DNA of 64,000 nt from Janthinobacterium sp. PAMC25594 (lineage in GTDB: Bacteria; Pseudomonadota; Gammaproteobacteria; Burkholderiales; Burkholderiaceae_D), in assembly GCF_019443505.1 (NCBI RefSeq), contig NZ_CP080377.1:4526001-4590000 (forward strand). The letters are read 5' to 3'. A program made the position numbers and the translations under genes. Below, piece by piece: positions 1-7,888 of the stretch (its first letter is position 1; every line of letters starts with the position of its first letter). Below the pieces are notes generated by a model. That model was not told the origin of the DNA. It saw nothing but the letters and a program-made list of their open reading frames with translations, and made no database searches.

Positions 1-130
1 TCGGTCCAGTCACGTTGGGCGATGCACCGGCCACAGCGGTTTGCGGCGTAGTTGTCGCGTTAGATGGAATTGCCGGTTTGTGGTCGTTCGTTGTCTTCGG
101 CAGCTCGGTTGAAGTAATCTTCGCATTCAT
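1..130 (-). CDS. Partial small linker-plus-helical-domain protein (left repeat copy)
   Basis: This is the N-terminal part of a gene whose 3' end lies beyond the window edge. It reads in the minus direction from the ATG at 130 and starts MNAKITSTELPKTTN. It is a paralogous copy of the gene at 7,889-8,293. The Ser/Thr/Ala/Pro-rich linker has diverged more between the copies than the DNA upstream of the start codon. No function can be assigned; the complete copy carries a C-terminal helical domain that resembles small DNA-binding modules. Confidence 0.55.
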   Translation of the reverse strand, partial: MNAKITSTELPKTTNDHKPAIPSNATTTPQTAVAGASPNVTGP

Positions 131-363
131 GATGTAGGCTTTCGCGTGTTTTAAGGAGCCTTTACCATCAACAGTTTTCACCGGCTAGGCAACGATCAAC
201 TTGCAGGTCAAAACCTGTTCACCTTGTCGCAATCCACTGATGCCAACATACGCGTGATAGCAATTTTCGGTGGGCAGCCACCTCATTTCCCATCACACCC
301 GCTGGGGTATCCGCTTAAAACCCGCATGAATGCAGGGCTGCGAGAGCTACGTTAGAAGCTTTG
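1..363. repeat. Direct repeat, left copy (partner 8,164-8,526)
   Basis: The stretch aligns almost collinearly with 8,164-8,526 in the same orientation, with scattered substitutions and compensating one-base indels. It covers the 5' end of a small minus-strand gene and about 230 bases of its upstream DNA. Similarity fades just after GAGAGCTACG..AGAAGCTTTG. The two copies bracket the peptide-export locus, and the left copy is cut by the window edge. Confidence 0.85.
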
Positions 364-391
364 AACGCTTATGTGCTATGTGTTCGTTTGC

Positions 392-740
392 TGGCAGGAT
401 TGACCCTCTCAGTTTGACCCTCCCGCCACACCCTCGCGAACGCCGCGACCCTGTCGTAAGACCCCTTGAACCCCAATTCCTTCAAGTTCTCATGGATCTG
501 CTTCAGTGTGCGCCGCTGCTTGCGTGACTTGGCCGCCTCAGTCTTGAGGAACGCTGAAAGTTGGAACGGTTATTTATCGATGGCGCGGCTGGAGCGTCGT
601 TCAGCGTAGGCGGGCTCTATGGTTTCCGAGCGCAGGTAGCGCCGGACGATGTTTCTGAAGATACCCAAACGCCTGGCTACCTATCTCAATGGGATCTGGT
701 CGCGAATGTGCCTGCGTCGAATAAAGCCTAGTAATGCCAC
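392..740 (-). pseudogene. istA: Decayed N-terminal fragment of IS21-family istA transposase
   Basis: The minus-strand translation beginning at the GTG around 740 reads ALLGFIRRRHIRDQIPLR, a stop, then VARRLGIFRNIVRRYLRSE and, after another stop, FLKTEAAKSRKQRRTLKQIH and GSYDRVAAFARVWREGQ. This is the helix-turn-helix N-terminus characteristic of IS21-family IstA. Two in-frame stops and loss of the catalytic half make it non-functional. The DNA at 741-845 resembles the outer end of such elements. It is a relic of transposition beside the left direct repeat. Confidence 0.75.
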
Positions 741-999
741 GTCGATCACTCCAATTCCCCACTCAGTGTCGCGAGTAGGATTGTGTCTTAAACGTGGATC
801 AGTTTCGTGTGCAAATTATGCGGCAAAGTGGGTCAGATATCGCGGCAAATCAACAAGCGGCTCACCGGCGCTGGCCGGCGTCCGTGCGTGTTGTCGACCT
901 AGAGGCACACACCTTTCATCGAGATATCGGACTAGTATACTGCTATCAAGCGAGCTTGAGCGCGCCTGTACGCATGCTGGTAGAGCTGATGGTAGAACA

Positions 1000-1115
1000 T
1001 GTCAAAACGATCACCGTCAGCGGCTTTTCTCGCACAAAACGATGACGCAGCGTGATCCGCAAGTTCAATTCGAACTCGCGATAGATCCGATGGACGCGCC
1101 TGTGCTCCGATATGA
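1000..1115 (-). pseudogene. Remnant of IS3-family orfB transposase
   Basis: The minus strand encodes VHRIYREFELNLRI followed by RHRFVREKPL. This matches the short motif before the catalytic core in IS3-family OrfB (VHRIYRELELNLR..RIVREKP). Neither the DDE core nor a full reading frame is present. It is a short transposon scar between the IS21 relic and the exporter locus. Confidence 0.55.
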
Positions 1116-1162
1116 TCAGCGCGTGTCTAAGCTTGATTAATCCTGCAGTAAAGATCGATGAT

Positions 1163-1450
1163 TTAATTTTCAAGACTTGTTGTCTCAATTAGATTAATTA
1201 CCTTATCTATTCGACGTCTGAGTTCATAGCATTCGTATGCGTTGAATAAAGTGAGAGCAGTTAGCCCTCCTAATATCGTAACAGTGCCACGTGGCATATC
1301 CATCAACATACATATCAATGTTGCTGCGACTATGGCAATGATCGCTGCACGTACACGGCTCTGGCTTCCAAGCATATTTTCTCTTGCGTCATCTATTTTT
1401 GTCACTATTGACAAATCTGAGGAAATATCGTGATATTTAGGTTTTTTCAA
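1163..1450 (-). CDS. Small two-helix membrane protein, candidate immunity protein
   Basis: A 95-residue protein starts at a TTG preceded by an AGGA ribosome binding site eight bases upstream. It has two hydrophobic segments (about residues 35-52 and 56-70) and a charged C-terminus with ELRRRIDK. It is the last gene of the minus-strand peptide-export cluster, 247 bases after the ABC exporter. Class II microcin loci usually carry a small membrane immunity protein, so position and topology make this a candidate. That role is an inference; no family was recognised. Confidence 0.55.
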   Translation of the reverse strand: MKKPKYHDISSDLSIVTKIDDARENMLGSQSRVRAAIIAIVAATLICMLMDMPRGTVTILGGLTALTLFNAYECYELRRRIDKVINLIETTSLEN

Positions 1451-1697
1451 AATTATATTCCTATTAATTTATAATTAAATTTACTTTTTAGAAGATTTGA
1501 GAAAATTTTCTAATGGATGATGAATTTACTAATCTTATGGGATGAGTTGGAGTTGTTGTTTAAATTATTTAACTATTAATTTATAAGAGATTTAAATAAA
1601 ACAAGTTTTATTTATGGGGCAGTGAGTCACATTGGATATTCGATTGACTAATTTTAACCAATTTAAGAGATCTACTCGCATGGTAAATGATAGCTGA
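1451..1697. other. AT-rich intergenic stretch, no gene seen
   Basis: This is an AT-rich spacer between the exporter and the small membrane protein gene. No open frame with a ribosome binding site was seen on either strand. The downstream gene may have its own promoter here, but no clear -35/-10 pair was identified. Confidence 0.4.
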
Positions 1698-3806
1698 TTA
1701 CGCAGCTACCTCTATCGATGGCGAACCAAATGATTGTAACTCTACAATTTTCCCGTGTGATAACTCAACTACTCGTTGTGCCGTGCGAATGGTTTCCTCT
1801 CGATGTGCAATGATGATACGAGTTAAGCTGAGCTTTGATAGTGCATTACTAACTATCGATTCGTTCTGTGCATCGAGGTGACTTGTCGCCTCATCTAGCG
1901 CAAGCACCTTTGGCTGTTTATAAAGTGCTCTCGCAAGCAGGACTCGCTGTTTCTGCCCCCCGGATAAACTGCTACCCATATCGCCCACCAAAGACTGATA
2001 TCCCATAGGCATCTTGATAATTTCATCGTGGATTGCTGATATTTTAGCACTTTGTTCAACTCTGTGAATGTTGTTAGAAGAATCAAAAAAGCTGATATTA
2101 TCGAAGAGCGAACCCGAGATTAGTACATCGTCTTGCATCACGGTGCCGATCATTTCACGATAGCGACGTAGACCAAGCTGATTAATGGGGATGTCATCAA
2201 TGTAGACCTCGCCCTCTGTCGGACTAAGCAGTCCTAATATAATCTTACAAAGCGTTGTTTTCCCACAACCGCTGGGTCCCACTAGGGCGATGCTCTGTCC
2301 AGCTGGAATATGTAGATTAATGTCGTTTAGCACCCATGATTCGCCTTCGGCATAGCGAAATTTTATATTCTTGAGCGTGATGTTAGGTTGAACCCGGTCT
2401 ATATCCGTCTCAGCATAAATCTCTTTTTCGGGTGATTCGAGAACGATATCGGACAGTCTTTCCATGTGGAGGCCTAGCATCTTGACGCTTACGAAAAGAT
2501 CTATCAAGCTAAATATGCGCCCAGAGAACGTGCCTGCATAGCTGGTGAAAGCCATCAGCATGCCAACTGACAGGGATCGGTTCATAACTAGACCTGCACC
2601 GATGTAGAACATCGTGAGGCTCTGTACTCCAGAAATTGCGATATTGCTGATTTTAAAAACAATACCTAATTTTTGAGTCTTCACATCGCGATTGATAACA
2701 TCCTGCTTTAGATTTTGCCAGCGCGATATACGCTCTACTTCTCGACCGAAAAGCTTGAGGGGAGTAATAGCACGTATTGTTTCCAAAAAATAACTATTTT
2801 CTTTCGATGAAAGTATCAGCCGTTCTCTAGATGCCTCGCGCATTGGTTGATAGAATATCCATCGCAACATAGCATATAAAGTTACTGCCACCAGTACGAA
2901 CCAACTGAGCTTAGAGCTATAAACAAACATCATTGCTAGCGCAAGTAGCGCCATTAAACCATCCAGTACACTCTCGACGAATAAGCTCGTCAACGTACTT
3001 TGAATCGTTGAAATACTACCAAAACGCGAAACGATATCACCTAAATGCCGCTTCTCAAAAAATGAAACCGGAAGGCGGATCAAATGCGAAAAAACCCGCG
3101 TTGACCACTGAAAACCAATATCTATGCTCCACCGCATCAGGAACCAACTTCGTGCCAGTCCGATTGCCGTCTGGGTTACCAGTAGGAGTCCGAATCCAAA
3201 CACAAGAACATTAAGCAAATCAGTGTCGCCACTGACGATTACTTCATCCACGACAAACTGATTGAATAGCGGTGAGACTATCGCAAAGATCTCCAGCGTC
3301 AGCGCCAGCAAAAATATCTGAACAAGTGCCCGGCGCAATCCTATGATATTGCCAGTAAGATCTTGAATGGCGATGCGTTTGCTTTCTTGTTTTCTTATGA
3401 AGTCCGTATTGGGTGCCAATTCCAGGGCTACTCCAGTGAAATATTTCGATACCTCCTCAAGCGTCAAATTGCGCTCGCCGACTGCTGGGTCGAACAAACG
3501 TACTATGGTCTTGCCATTGAGACGGGTCTTGATATCCTTCAGTACGACAAAGTGATTAAGATTCCAATGTAGGATACAAGGTAGTTGCAACTTATGCAGC
3601 TCTTCAATTTCCAGTCGCAATGGTCGTGCAGTCATATTTATCGAAGCAGCATGACGCATGATCTGGGGCAGCGTGGCTCCCTTGAGGCTAATCGAAAATC
3701 GACTCCTAAGTTCCGAGAGTTCTATGAAATGACCGAAATGGTTGGCGATCATAGCTAGGCACGCCAACCCGCATTCGCTCGACTCGCTTTGTAGAACCAA
3801 TTTCAT
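1698..3806 (-). CDS. Peptidase C39-containing ABC exporter (CvaB/RaxB type)
   Basis: This 702-residue bacteriocin exporter both cleaves the double-glycine leader and drives secretion through a type I apparatus. The N-terminal C39 peptidase domain (residues 1-125) has the catalytic triad candidates Cys12 (SECGLAC), His85 (LNHFVVL) and Asp107 (FDP). A six-helix transmembrane domain spans about 160-440. The ATPase domain has a Walker A GPSGCGKTT near 508, the signature LSGGQKQR near 611 and Walker B VLALDEAT near 632. Length and domain order match CvaB, the colicin V exporter. It lies downstream of the HlyD-type adaptor and the GG-leader precursor. An outer-membrane TolC partner is not in the locus; the tolC at 39,208 could serve. 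Confidence 0.93.
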   Translation of the reverse strand: MKLVLQSESSECGLACLAMIANHFGHFIELSELRSRFSISLKGATLPQIMRHAASINMTARPLRLEIEELHKLQLPCILHWNLNHFVVLKDIKTRLNGKTIVRLFDPAVGERNLTLEEVSKYFTGVALELAPNTDFIRKQESKRIAIQDLTGNIIGLRRALVQIFLLALTLEIFAIVSPLFNQFVVDEVIVSGDTDLLNVLVFGFGLLLVTQTAIGLARSWFLMRWSIDIGFQWSTRVFSHLIRLPVSFFEKRHLGDIVSRFGSISTIQSTLTSLFVESVLDGLMALLALAMMFVYSSKLSWFVLVAVTLYAMLRWIFYQPMREASRERLILSSKENSYFLETIRAITPLKLFGREVERISRWQNLKQDVINRDVKTQKLGIVFKISNIAISGVQSLTMFYIGAGLVMNRSLSVGMLMAFTSYAGTFSGRIFSLIDLFVSVKMLGLHMERLSDIVLESPEKEIYAETDIDRVQPNITLKNIKFRYAEGESWVLNDINLHIPAGQSIALVGPSGCGKTTLCKIILGLLSPTEGEVYIDDIPINQLGLRRYREMIGTVMQDDVLISGSLFDNISFFDSSNNIHRVEQSAKISAIHDEIIKMPMGYQSLVGDMGSSLSGGQKQRVLLARALYKQPKVLALDEATSHLDAQNESIVSNALSKLSLTRIIIAHREETIRTAQRVVELSHGKIVELQSFGSPSIEVAA

Positions 3807-3982
3807 GTGTTATTTGCCTAAACTTTATTGAGATAATTTTTTAAAAATCAAAATTGATGAAACACCGGCACTGTAGATGGTAGATAAAAGCAATCGCCTA
3901 TCGTTCTTGGCAGAACAGTGATACAGAATTCCAGAGCAATATTCTATTTTTGAGTTATTAAACGCACTCAAATTTACGATTT

Positions 3983-5317
3983 TTATCTAACGATGGCGAG
4001 AATAGGATCAAAAATCCACTCCCATATCTTACGGTTCTCTTGAATAATATCCGCATCCAATGTCATGCCAGGTTTTAATAATTGCTCGTGACCATAGGCG
4101 GTAATACTCTGTTTATCAATTTTCACCTTGACCCGATAAAGCGCCTCACTGGTATTCGTTCCTATGGCGCTTTGTTGCACGTTGCTAAGGATTGTGCTTG
4201 CTAGATTGTTCGGAAGTTCGCTTGGTGCGAATGGAGTCTTACTTACTGCGGTCACCATGCCGCGCTGCAACCCGAACTTTTGATAAGGATAGGACTGGTA
4301 ACGCAGCAAGACAATCTGACCTGGGGCAACAAAACCAGCTGTTCGACTCGGTGTATAAAGGTGCACTTCCAAATCGTCGCCGAGGTTTCTTTTGTTAGGA
4401 TTGCGTATGAGGGTTGCCAACGCTTGCCCGGTATTAACTGCCTGTCCTTGTTCATAAACTAACGTTGTGACTGTGCCTGCGTAGGAGGCTACGATCAGAT
4501 TTTTTTTCCGATTTTGGTTCTCCGCAATCTCTTGTTTCAGGTTCGCCGCCGAAGATTCAAACTGTGCTAAATCCGCGCTCAAAGAATTAGACAAAGCTTT
4601 CCGATCAGCCTCCATACTTAAACGGGAGGCTTCCAGCTGCACCCTAGTTCTCACCAGTGTGGAAAGGTGGGAGTCGATGTCTATCAGTTCCTCTTGTCGC
4701 TGCTGTATTTGTGCCGAGGAAACAAAGCCGTTGTTTTGCAAAGTTTGATAATTGTCGACGGTTTTTTGTGCCAAGCTTTTTCGTCGATTTGCCAAACCGA
4801 TTTCTTGTTCAAGTTGGATGGTTTCGGCACGAAGATTTTGAATTCGTTCATCAATAGCGTGGCGTTTTTCCTCAGTTTGAGAAATCCGAACACGTCGCTC
4901 CGATTCTATAGTCTGTTGGCGAATCGCGAGTTGTTGTGATACCAACTCTGTGATTTCTCCTCCACCGCCTTGACGTTCTGTTGATAGCTCAAAGAGAGGT
5001 TGCCCCGCCTTGACCGGATCGCCTTCCTTGACAAAACTACGCGTTAGAACGCCCGCATTCGGGGCGAGAATACTTAAACTTCCACTACTCGGCACAGTAA
5101 GGCCTGCGACGCGGGCCTTTTTTGTCACACTACCTAACGTCACGAATGAAAGGAGTATTGCTGTCAAAACTAACGCAATGCAAGCGATGAACCATCCTGA
5201 TATTGGTTGCGCCACCCGTATCGCTCCAAGTCCTCGGCTGCCCTGCGCCGCGATGATTTCGCTTCGAAATAAGGGCTTCTCCGGCTCCAGGTTGGAGTTC
5301 TTATACGCTGATTTCAT
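3983..5317 (-). CDS. HlyD-family periplasmic adaptor (CvaA type)
   Basis: This 444-residue membrane fusion protein of a type I secretion system bridges the inner-membrane ABC exporter and a TolC channel. It has a short cytoplasmic N-terminus, one transmembrane helix at about residues 41-63, a biotinyl-lipoyl-like segment beginning GSLSILAPNAGVLTR, a long coiled coil (about 130-270) rich in Gln/Glu/Arg, a second lipoyl half (VASYAGTVTTLVYEQGQ) and a beta-barrel C-terminus with LLKPGMTLDADI. The neighbouring C39-ABC gene and GG-leader precursor place it in a microcin-type export locus. Confidence 0.92.
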   Translation of the reverse strand: MKSAYKNSNLEPEKPLFRSEIIAAQGSRGLGAIRVAQPISGWFIACIALVLTAILLSFVTLGSVTKKARVAGLTVPSSGSLSILAPNAGVLTRSFVKEGDPVKAGQPLFELSTERQGGGGEITELVSQQLAIRQQTIESERRVRISQTEEKRHAIDERIQNLRAETIQLEQEIGLANRRKSLAQKTVDNYQTLQNNGFVSSAQIQQRQEELIDIDSHLSTLVRTRVQLEASRLSMEADRKALSNSLSADLAQFESSAANLKQEIAENQNRKKNLIVASYAGTVTTLVYEQGQAVNTGQALATLIRNPNKRNLGDDLEVHLYTPSRTAGFVAPGQIVLLRYQSYPYQKFGLQRGMVTAVSKTPFAPSELPNNLASTILSNVQQSAIGTNTSEALYRVKVKIDKQSITAYGHEQLLKPGMTLDADIIQENRKIWEWIFDPILAIVR

Positions 5318-5463
5318 TAGAGTTTAGGAAATTATCCGTATTTTATTTTTGATGATATATGTGATTTTAAAACTTTAAAAATAGAACTATTTTTTTTGCC
5401 AGTATGTTCCGTAGCCAATATTTATTATGTTTTCGAAATAATTTAACGAGGCGAGGGTTGCGG

Positions 5464-6474
5464 TTAATTATCAACATACCGTGATGATACCTTTACTCCA
5501 ATTTTTTTTAGTAGCGCTACGATGCCGTGCGGTCCGCCAAGATGGGTAGCGCCTACAGCAACGACATCGCACTCGCCGAGATTTAGTGCCCGGGTGTAAA
5601 TGTTTTGAGCGAGGCCAACATTCCGAGAACGTATGTTAATCTCGTCATAGTAATTAAAAAGCGATTCATTTGATCCGAATGCTGCATGTACTTCTTTATA
5701 TGCGTCCTCATAGTTTGCGGAAGGGACATACTGTTGAGCCATGTGTTTTGCTAATTCACGTTGGCATTCTTTGCATTTTGATAGTTCTAAACTTTTTTTT
5801 AAATAATCTGACCATTTTTCTTGCGTTATGTTTAAGGAGGATTTTTCTATTGCGTCCAGATCCTCGATGGATCCCAATTTGAGATTGTGTTGCATGGCAA
5901 AATTAAGAAGGCTCGCATCGATAGAATAATCTGGGCGCATGGTTGCTGGCGGATGATCCTGATCGACCGTGGGGACTATCCAAAGAAGGGTACCCAAAGC
6001 CTGATCCGAAAGATTGTTTAGTCTGTTAGTGAGCAGTGAGTTCCATGATAAAGCAACAGTTACTTCATCTGCGACGGACTGGCCGTGCCGTTGAACTAGA
6101 GTTCGACCAGTGTTATTCAGCATGGTGGCGCGCATAGTTTTTATAGCAGCTTCGCGTTCACTTGGTAATACTTCTAAACACAATGAATTTGCAGCTGCTA
6201 GGGTCTGCGCGGCTGAATGATCGTATATGTTCAATGGGGCTGTATGATTACTTCCGACCAATAGGATACTTCTATTTTCATTACTAATTTTCAATATAGG
6301 GAAATTTGGAATTGGTTGTGCCTGACTTAGATTGTATAAAGTTAGTAATGCTAGAACAATGCAAAAATTGGCGATTTTTTTCAAAATAACTACCCAGAGA
6401 ATGTTTTTAATTGACTTGATTCTGATGGTGATGCAGATTTTCATAAGGGAATATGATATTTTTTGAAGCATCAC
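5464..6474 (-). CDS. TraB/GumN (Tiki superfamily) putative periplasmic metalloprotease
   Basis: The protein has up to 336 residues. It carries the two GX2H motifs of the TraB/PrgY/GumN family: G74-S-N-H77 near the N-terminus, followed by LCLEVLP with Glu101, and G308-A-T-H311 near the C-terminus (VVAVGATHLGG). Family members are predicted metalloproteases related to Tiki, and enterococcal PrgY/TraB damp peptide-pheromone signalling. A hydrophobic stretch ending SQA-Q near residue 52 looks like a signal peptide. A TTG at about 6,384 would place it at the N-terminus, so the first 30 residues may not be translated. Its place between the peptide precursor and its exporter suggests it acts on that peptide, for example in immunity, maturation or quenching. 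That is inference. Confidence 0.8.
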   Translation of the reverse strand: MMLQKISYSLMKICITIRIKSIKNILWVVILKKIANFCIVLALLTLYNLSQAQPIPNFPILKISNENRSILLVGSNHTAPLNIYDHSAAQTLAAANSLCLEVLPSEREAAIKTMRATMLNNTGRTLVQRHGQSVADEVTVALSWNSLLTNRLNNLSDQALGTLLWIVPTVDQDHPPATMRPDYSIDASLLNFAMQHNLKLGSIEDLDAIEKSSLNITQEKWSDYLKKSLELSKCKECQRELAKHMAQQYVPSANYEDAYKEVHAAFGSNESLFNYYDEINIRSRNVGLAQNIYTRALNLGECDVVAVGATHLGGPHGIVALLKKIGVKVSSRYVDN

Positions 6475-6531
6475 TAGACTTATTATTCAATATAATGAAA
6501 TAAATTACGGATCAAATATGTAGCAACTTCG

Positions 6532-6579
6532 GAAAAAATAGAAGCCGAGCGGCCATGTGAATAAACCGCGCGGCTGAGA
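6532..6579 (-). terminator. Hairpin terminator/attenuator after the peptide precursor gene
   Basis: AGCCGAGCGG (6,543-6,552) pairs with CCGCGCGGCT (6,566-6,575) with one mismatch. On the minus strand the stem is followed by TATTTTTTCC. It lies directly after the precursor stop codon and ahead of the TraB/GumN gene, so it would let precursor mRNA exceed exporter mRNA. A T run on the plus side makes it potentially bidirectional. Confidence 0.75.
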
Positions 6580-6588
6580 AATATTTTT

Positions 6589-6954
6589 TTAGCGCGGGTT
6601 AGATGTAAACGTTGCTTTCGCACCATCTGAGACCGTGCTCGCCACATAGGTTCCGGCTACGCCTGCCACATAGACGCAACCTGGCGTCCCAACACCAGCC
6701 GTTGCAGCCTCGCAACCTGCGAGAACAACCATACCAGCAGCGCCTCCGACGATAGCTCCGATTGCGTTCCCCAAGTTATTTCCGGCTGCGTATTCGTCTC
6801 GCGCAGCTTGAACATCCGCCTGAGTTGCTGTAATTGTTACCACTTGCATGTCACCGCTGCCGCCGGAACTTTCACCACTGTCCCAGAACTCCTCATCCAT
6901 TTCGAGAGTACCACCTGATACAGCAAACATTTCAGACGAATTAAGTACGCGCAT
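6589..6954 (-). CDS. Double-glycine-leader secreted peptide precursor (microcin-like)
   Basis: A 121-residue precursor starts MRVLNSSEMFAVSGG, a double-glycine leader of the colicin V / microcin type (hydrophobic residues at -12, -7 and -4, with Gly-Gly at residues 14-15). The predicted mature chain of 106 residues begins with an acidic, Ser/Gly-rich region. It continues with a Gly/Ala/Val-rich hydrophobic segment (about 61-80) and two cysteines (81 and 93) that could form a disulfide. A GGAG site six bases before the ATG supports the start. It is first in the export cluster and is followed by a terminator. It is an antibacterial or signalling peptide by family inference; the target is unknown. 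Confidence 0.85.
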   Translation of the reverse strand: MRVLNSSEMFAVSGGTLEMDEEFWDSGESSGGSGDMQVVTITATQADVQAARDEYAAGNNLGNAIGAIVGGAAGMVVLAGCEAATAGVGTPGCVYVAGVAGTYVASTVSDGAKATFTSNPR

Positions 6955-6986
6955 CTTTAACTCCGTTTCGAAAAATTAAATGAACT

Positions 6987-7005
6987 TGCCATTATTTAAA
7001 TGGCA
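6987..7005. promoter_or_regulatory. Inverted repeat upstream of the peptide precursor
   Basis: TGCCATT and AATGGCA form 7-bp perfect arms separated by ATTTA, 33-51 bases upstream of the precursor ATG. The position fits an operator or a 5' leader hairpin controlling the peptide gene. No regulator is encoded nearby. Confidence 0.45.
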
Positions 7006-7300
7006 TTATTATTTTGCGAAAATTTGTATTGTCTGTCAAATATTTAATCTACATTACAAATTGTCCATGTTTCTCAAATGAAACCACTATCAACGTAATG
7101 TCTGTTACTGGAAAATATGCTAGTGCATTGAGTTTTTCCACGCCATCCTATTTATTGTGGCGTCTTCACGGGCGCCTCGAAAAACCTCGACTAGTTTGAT
7201 GCTGGCTGAGTAAAATGCTGTTGTGGATCAATGCGATGGAAACACTGATAAATGTCGATTCAGATTGACTTGTATTTAGATAAGCCTACCTGACCCGGAT

Positions 7301-7513
7301 ATGACCACCGAAGTGTATTTGATGGCCGGGACCGTTGGAGTGCTGACGTACTGCGATTGCTTCGGTTCTCGAAAAGTGTTCTGTCCTGAAGTGATGGCTT
7401 TCAGCCCGCTTGCGAAAGCCGAGCTGAATAATTTCCTGGGGCAGTGGTTGACGAAGATGATTGCTGATGGCCGCGGCCCGTCAAGGGCAAAGCAGCACGA
7501 TCATCGGACATGA
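7301..7513 (+). CDS. Small protein of unknown function, possibly a fragment
   Basis: A 70-codon frame starts with ATG and has protein-like composition (CDCFGSRKVFCPEVMAF, then an amphipathic stretch). The ribosome binding site is poor. Its stop overlaps the ATG of a second short frame at 7,510 in an ATGA arrangement. No family was recognised. It may be the remains of a larger gene. Confidence 0.3.
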   Translation: MTTEVYLMAGTVGVLTYCDCFGSRKVFCPEVMAFSPLAKAELNNFLGQWLTKMIADGRGPSRAKQHDHRT

Positions 7514-7762
7514 CAGGACAGGGTGCGCATCGCGTAATTTCTGAAACCTTCCGTTCCGAAAATCTATAAGATCAAGGTCACGGAATTTGGCCGACAAAAG
7601 CTCAGCCAATCTGTGAGTCAGTGTCTGGAAGGCGGGACATGTATGTGGAAACGTAGGTTCATGGGCAACCAGCCTGCCTATGCGATCTGCCGCATGGTCA
7701 TTGCTATGGATCGTTTGGCAGCAAGTAATTCGCTGGAAGAAAAAAAACAAGCAGCCAGATAG
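7510..7762 (+). pseudogene. Frameshifted small reading frame of unknown function
   Basis: ATG at 7,510 opens MTGQGAHRVISETFRSENL and then stops at 7,569. From about 7,559 the next frame runs open to a TAG at 7,760 and reads like protein (KIYKIKVTEFGRQKLSQSVS, then CMWKRRFMGNQPAYAI). A single-base shift in the GAAAAT run would join them into a protein of about 84 residues. It is either a recently broken gene or a chance open frame. The opposite strand has no better candidate. Confidence 0.3.
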
Positions 7763-7768
7763 GCTGCT
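7737..7768 (-). terminator. Rho-independent terminator (minus strand)
   Basis: GCAGCC-AGATA-GGCTGC forms a 6-bp perfect stem that can be extended. On the minus strand it is followed by TTGTTTTTTTTC. It would act as a second stop for minus-strand transcription from 8,293. Confidence 0.6.
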
Positions 7769-7841
7769 GCATGATGTGCTGCTGGTGGAGGTAGTATCGT
7801 CAGCCGACTAAAATTTCTTAGCACGAGGAGTGCCTGTTCAT

Positions 7842-7873
7842 CTTGAAAAAACTAGCCTGTTCATGCAGGCTAG
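7842..7873 (-). terminator. Rho-independent terminator of the 7,889-8,293 gene
   Basis: An 8-bp perfect stem is formed by CTAGCCTG (7,852-7,859) and CAGGCTAG (7,866-7,873) with a six-base loop. It is followed on the minus strand by TTTTTTC. It sits 16 bases past the stop codon. Confidence 0.8.
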
Positions 7874-7888
7874 CCATCTGCTCAACAT

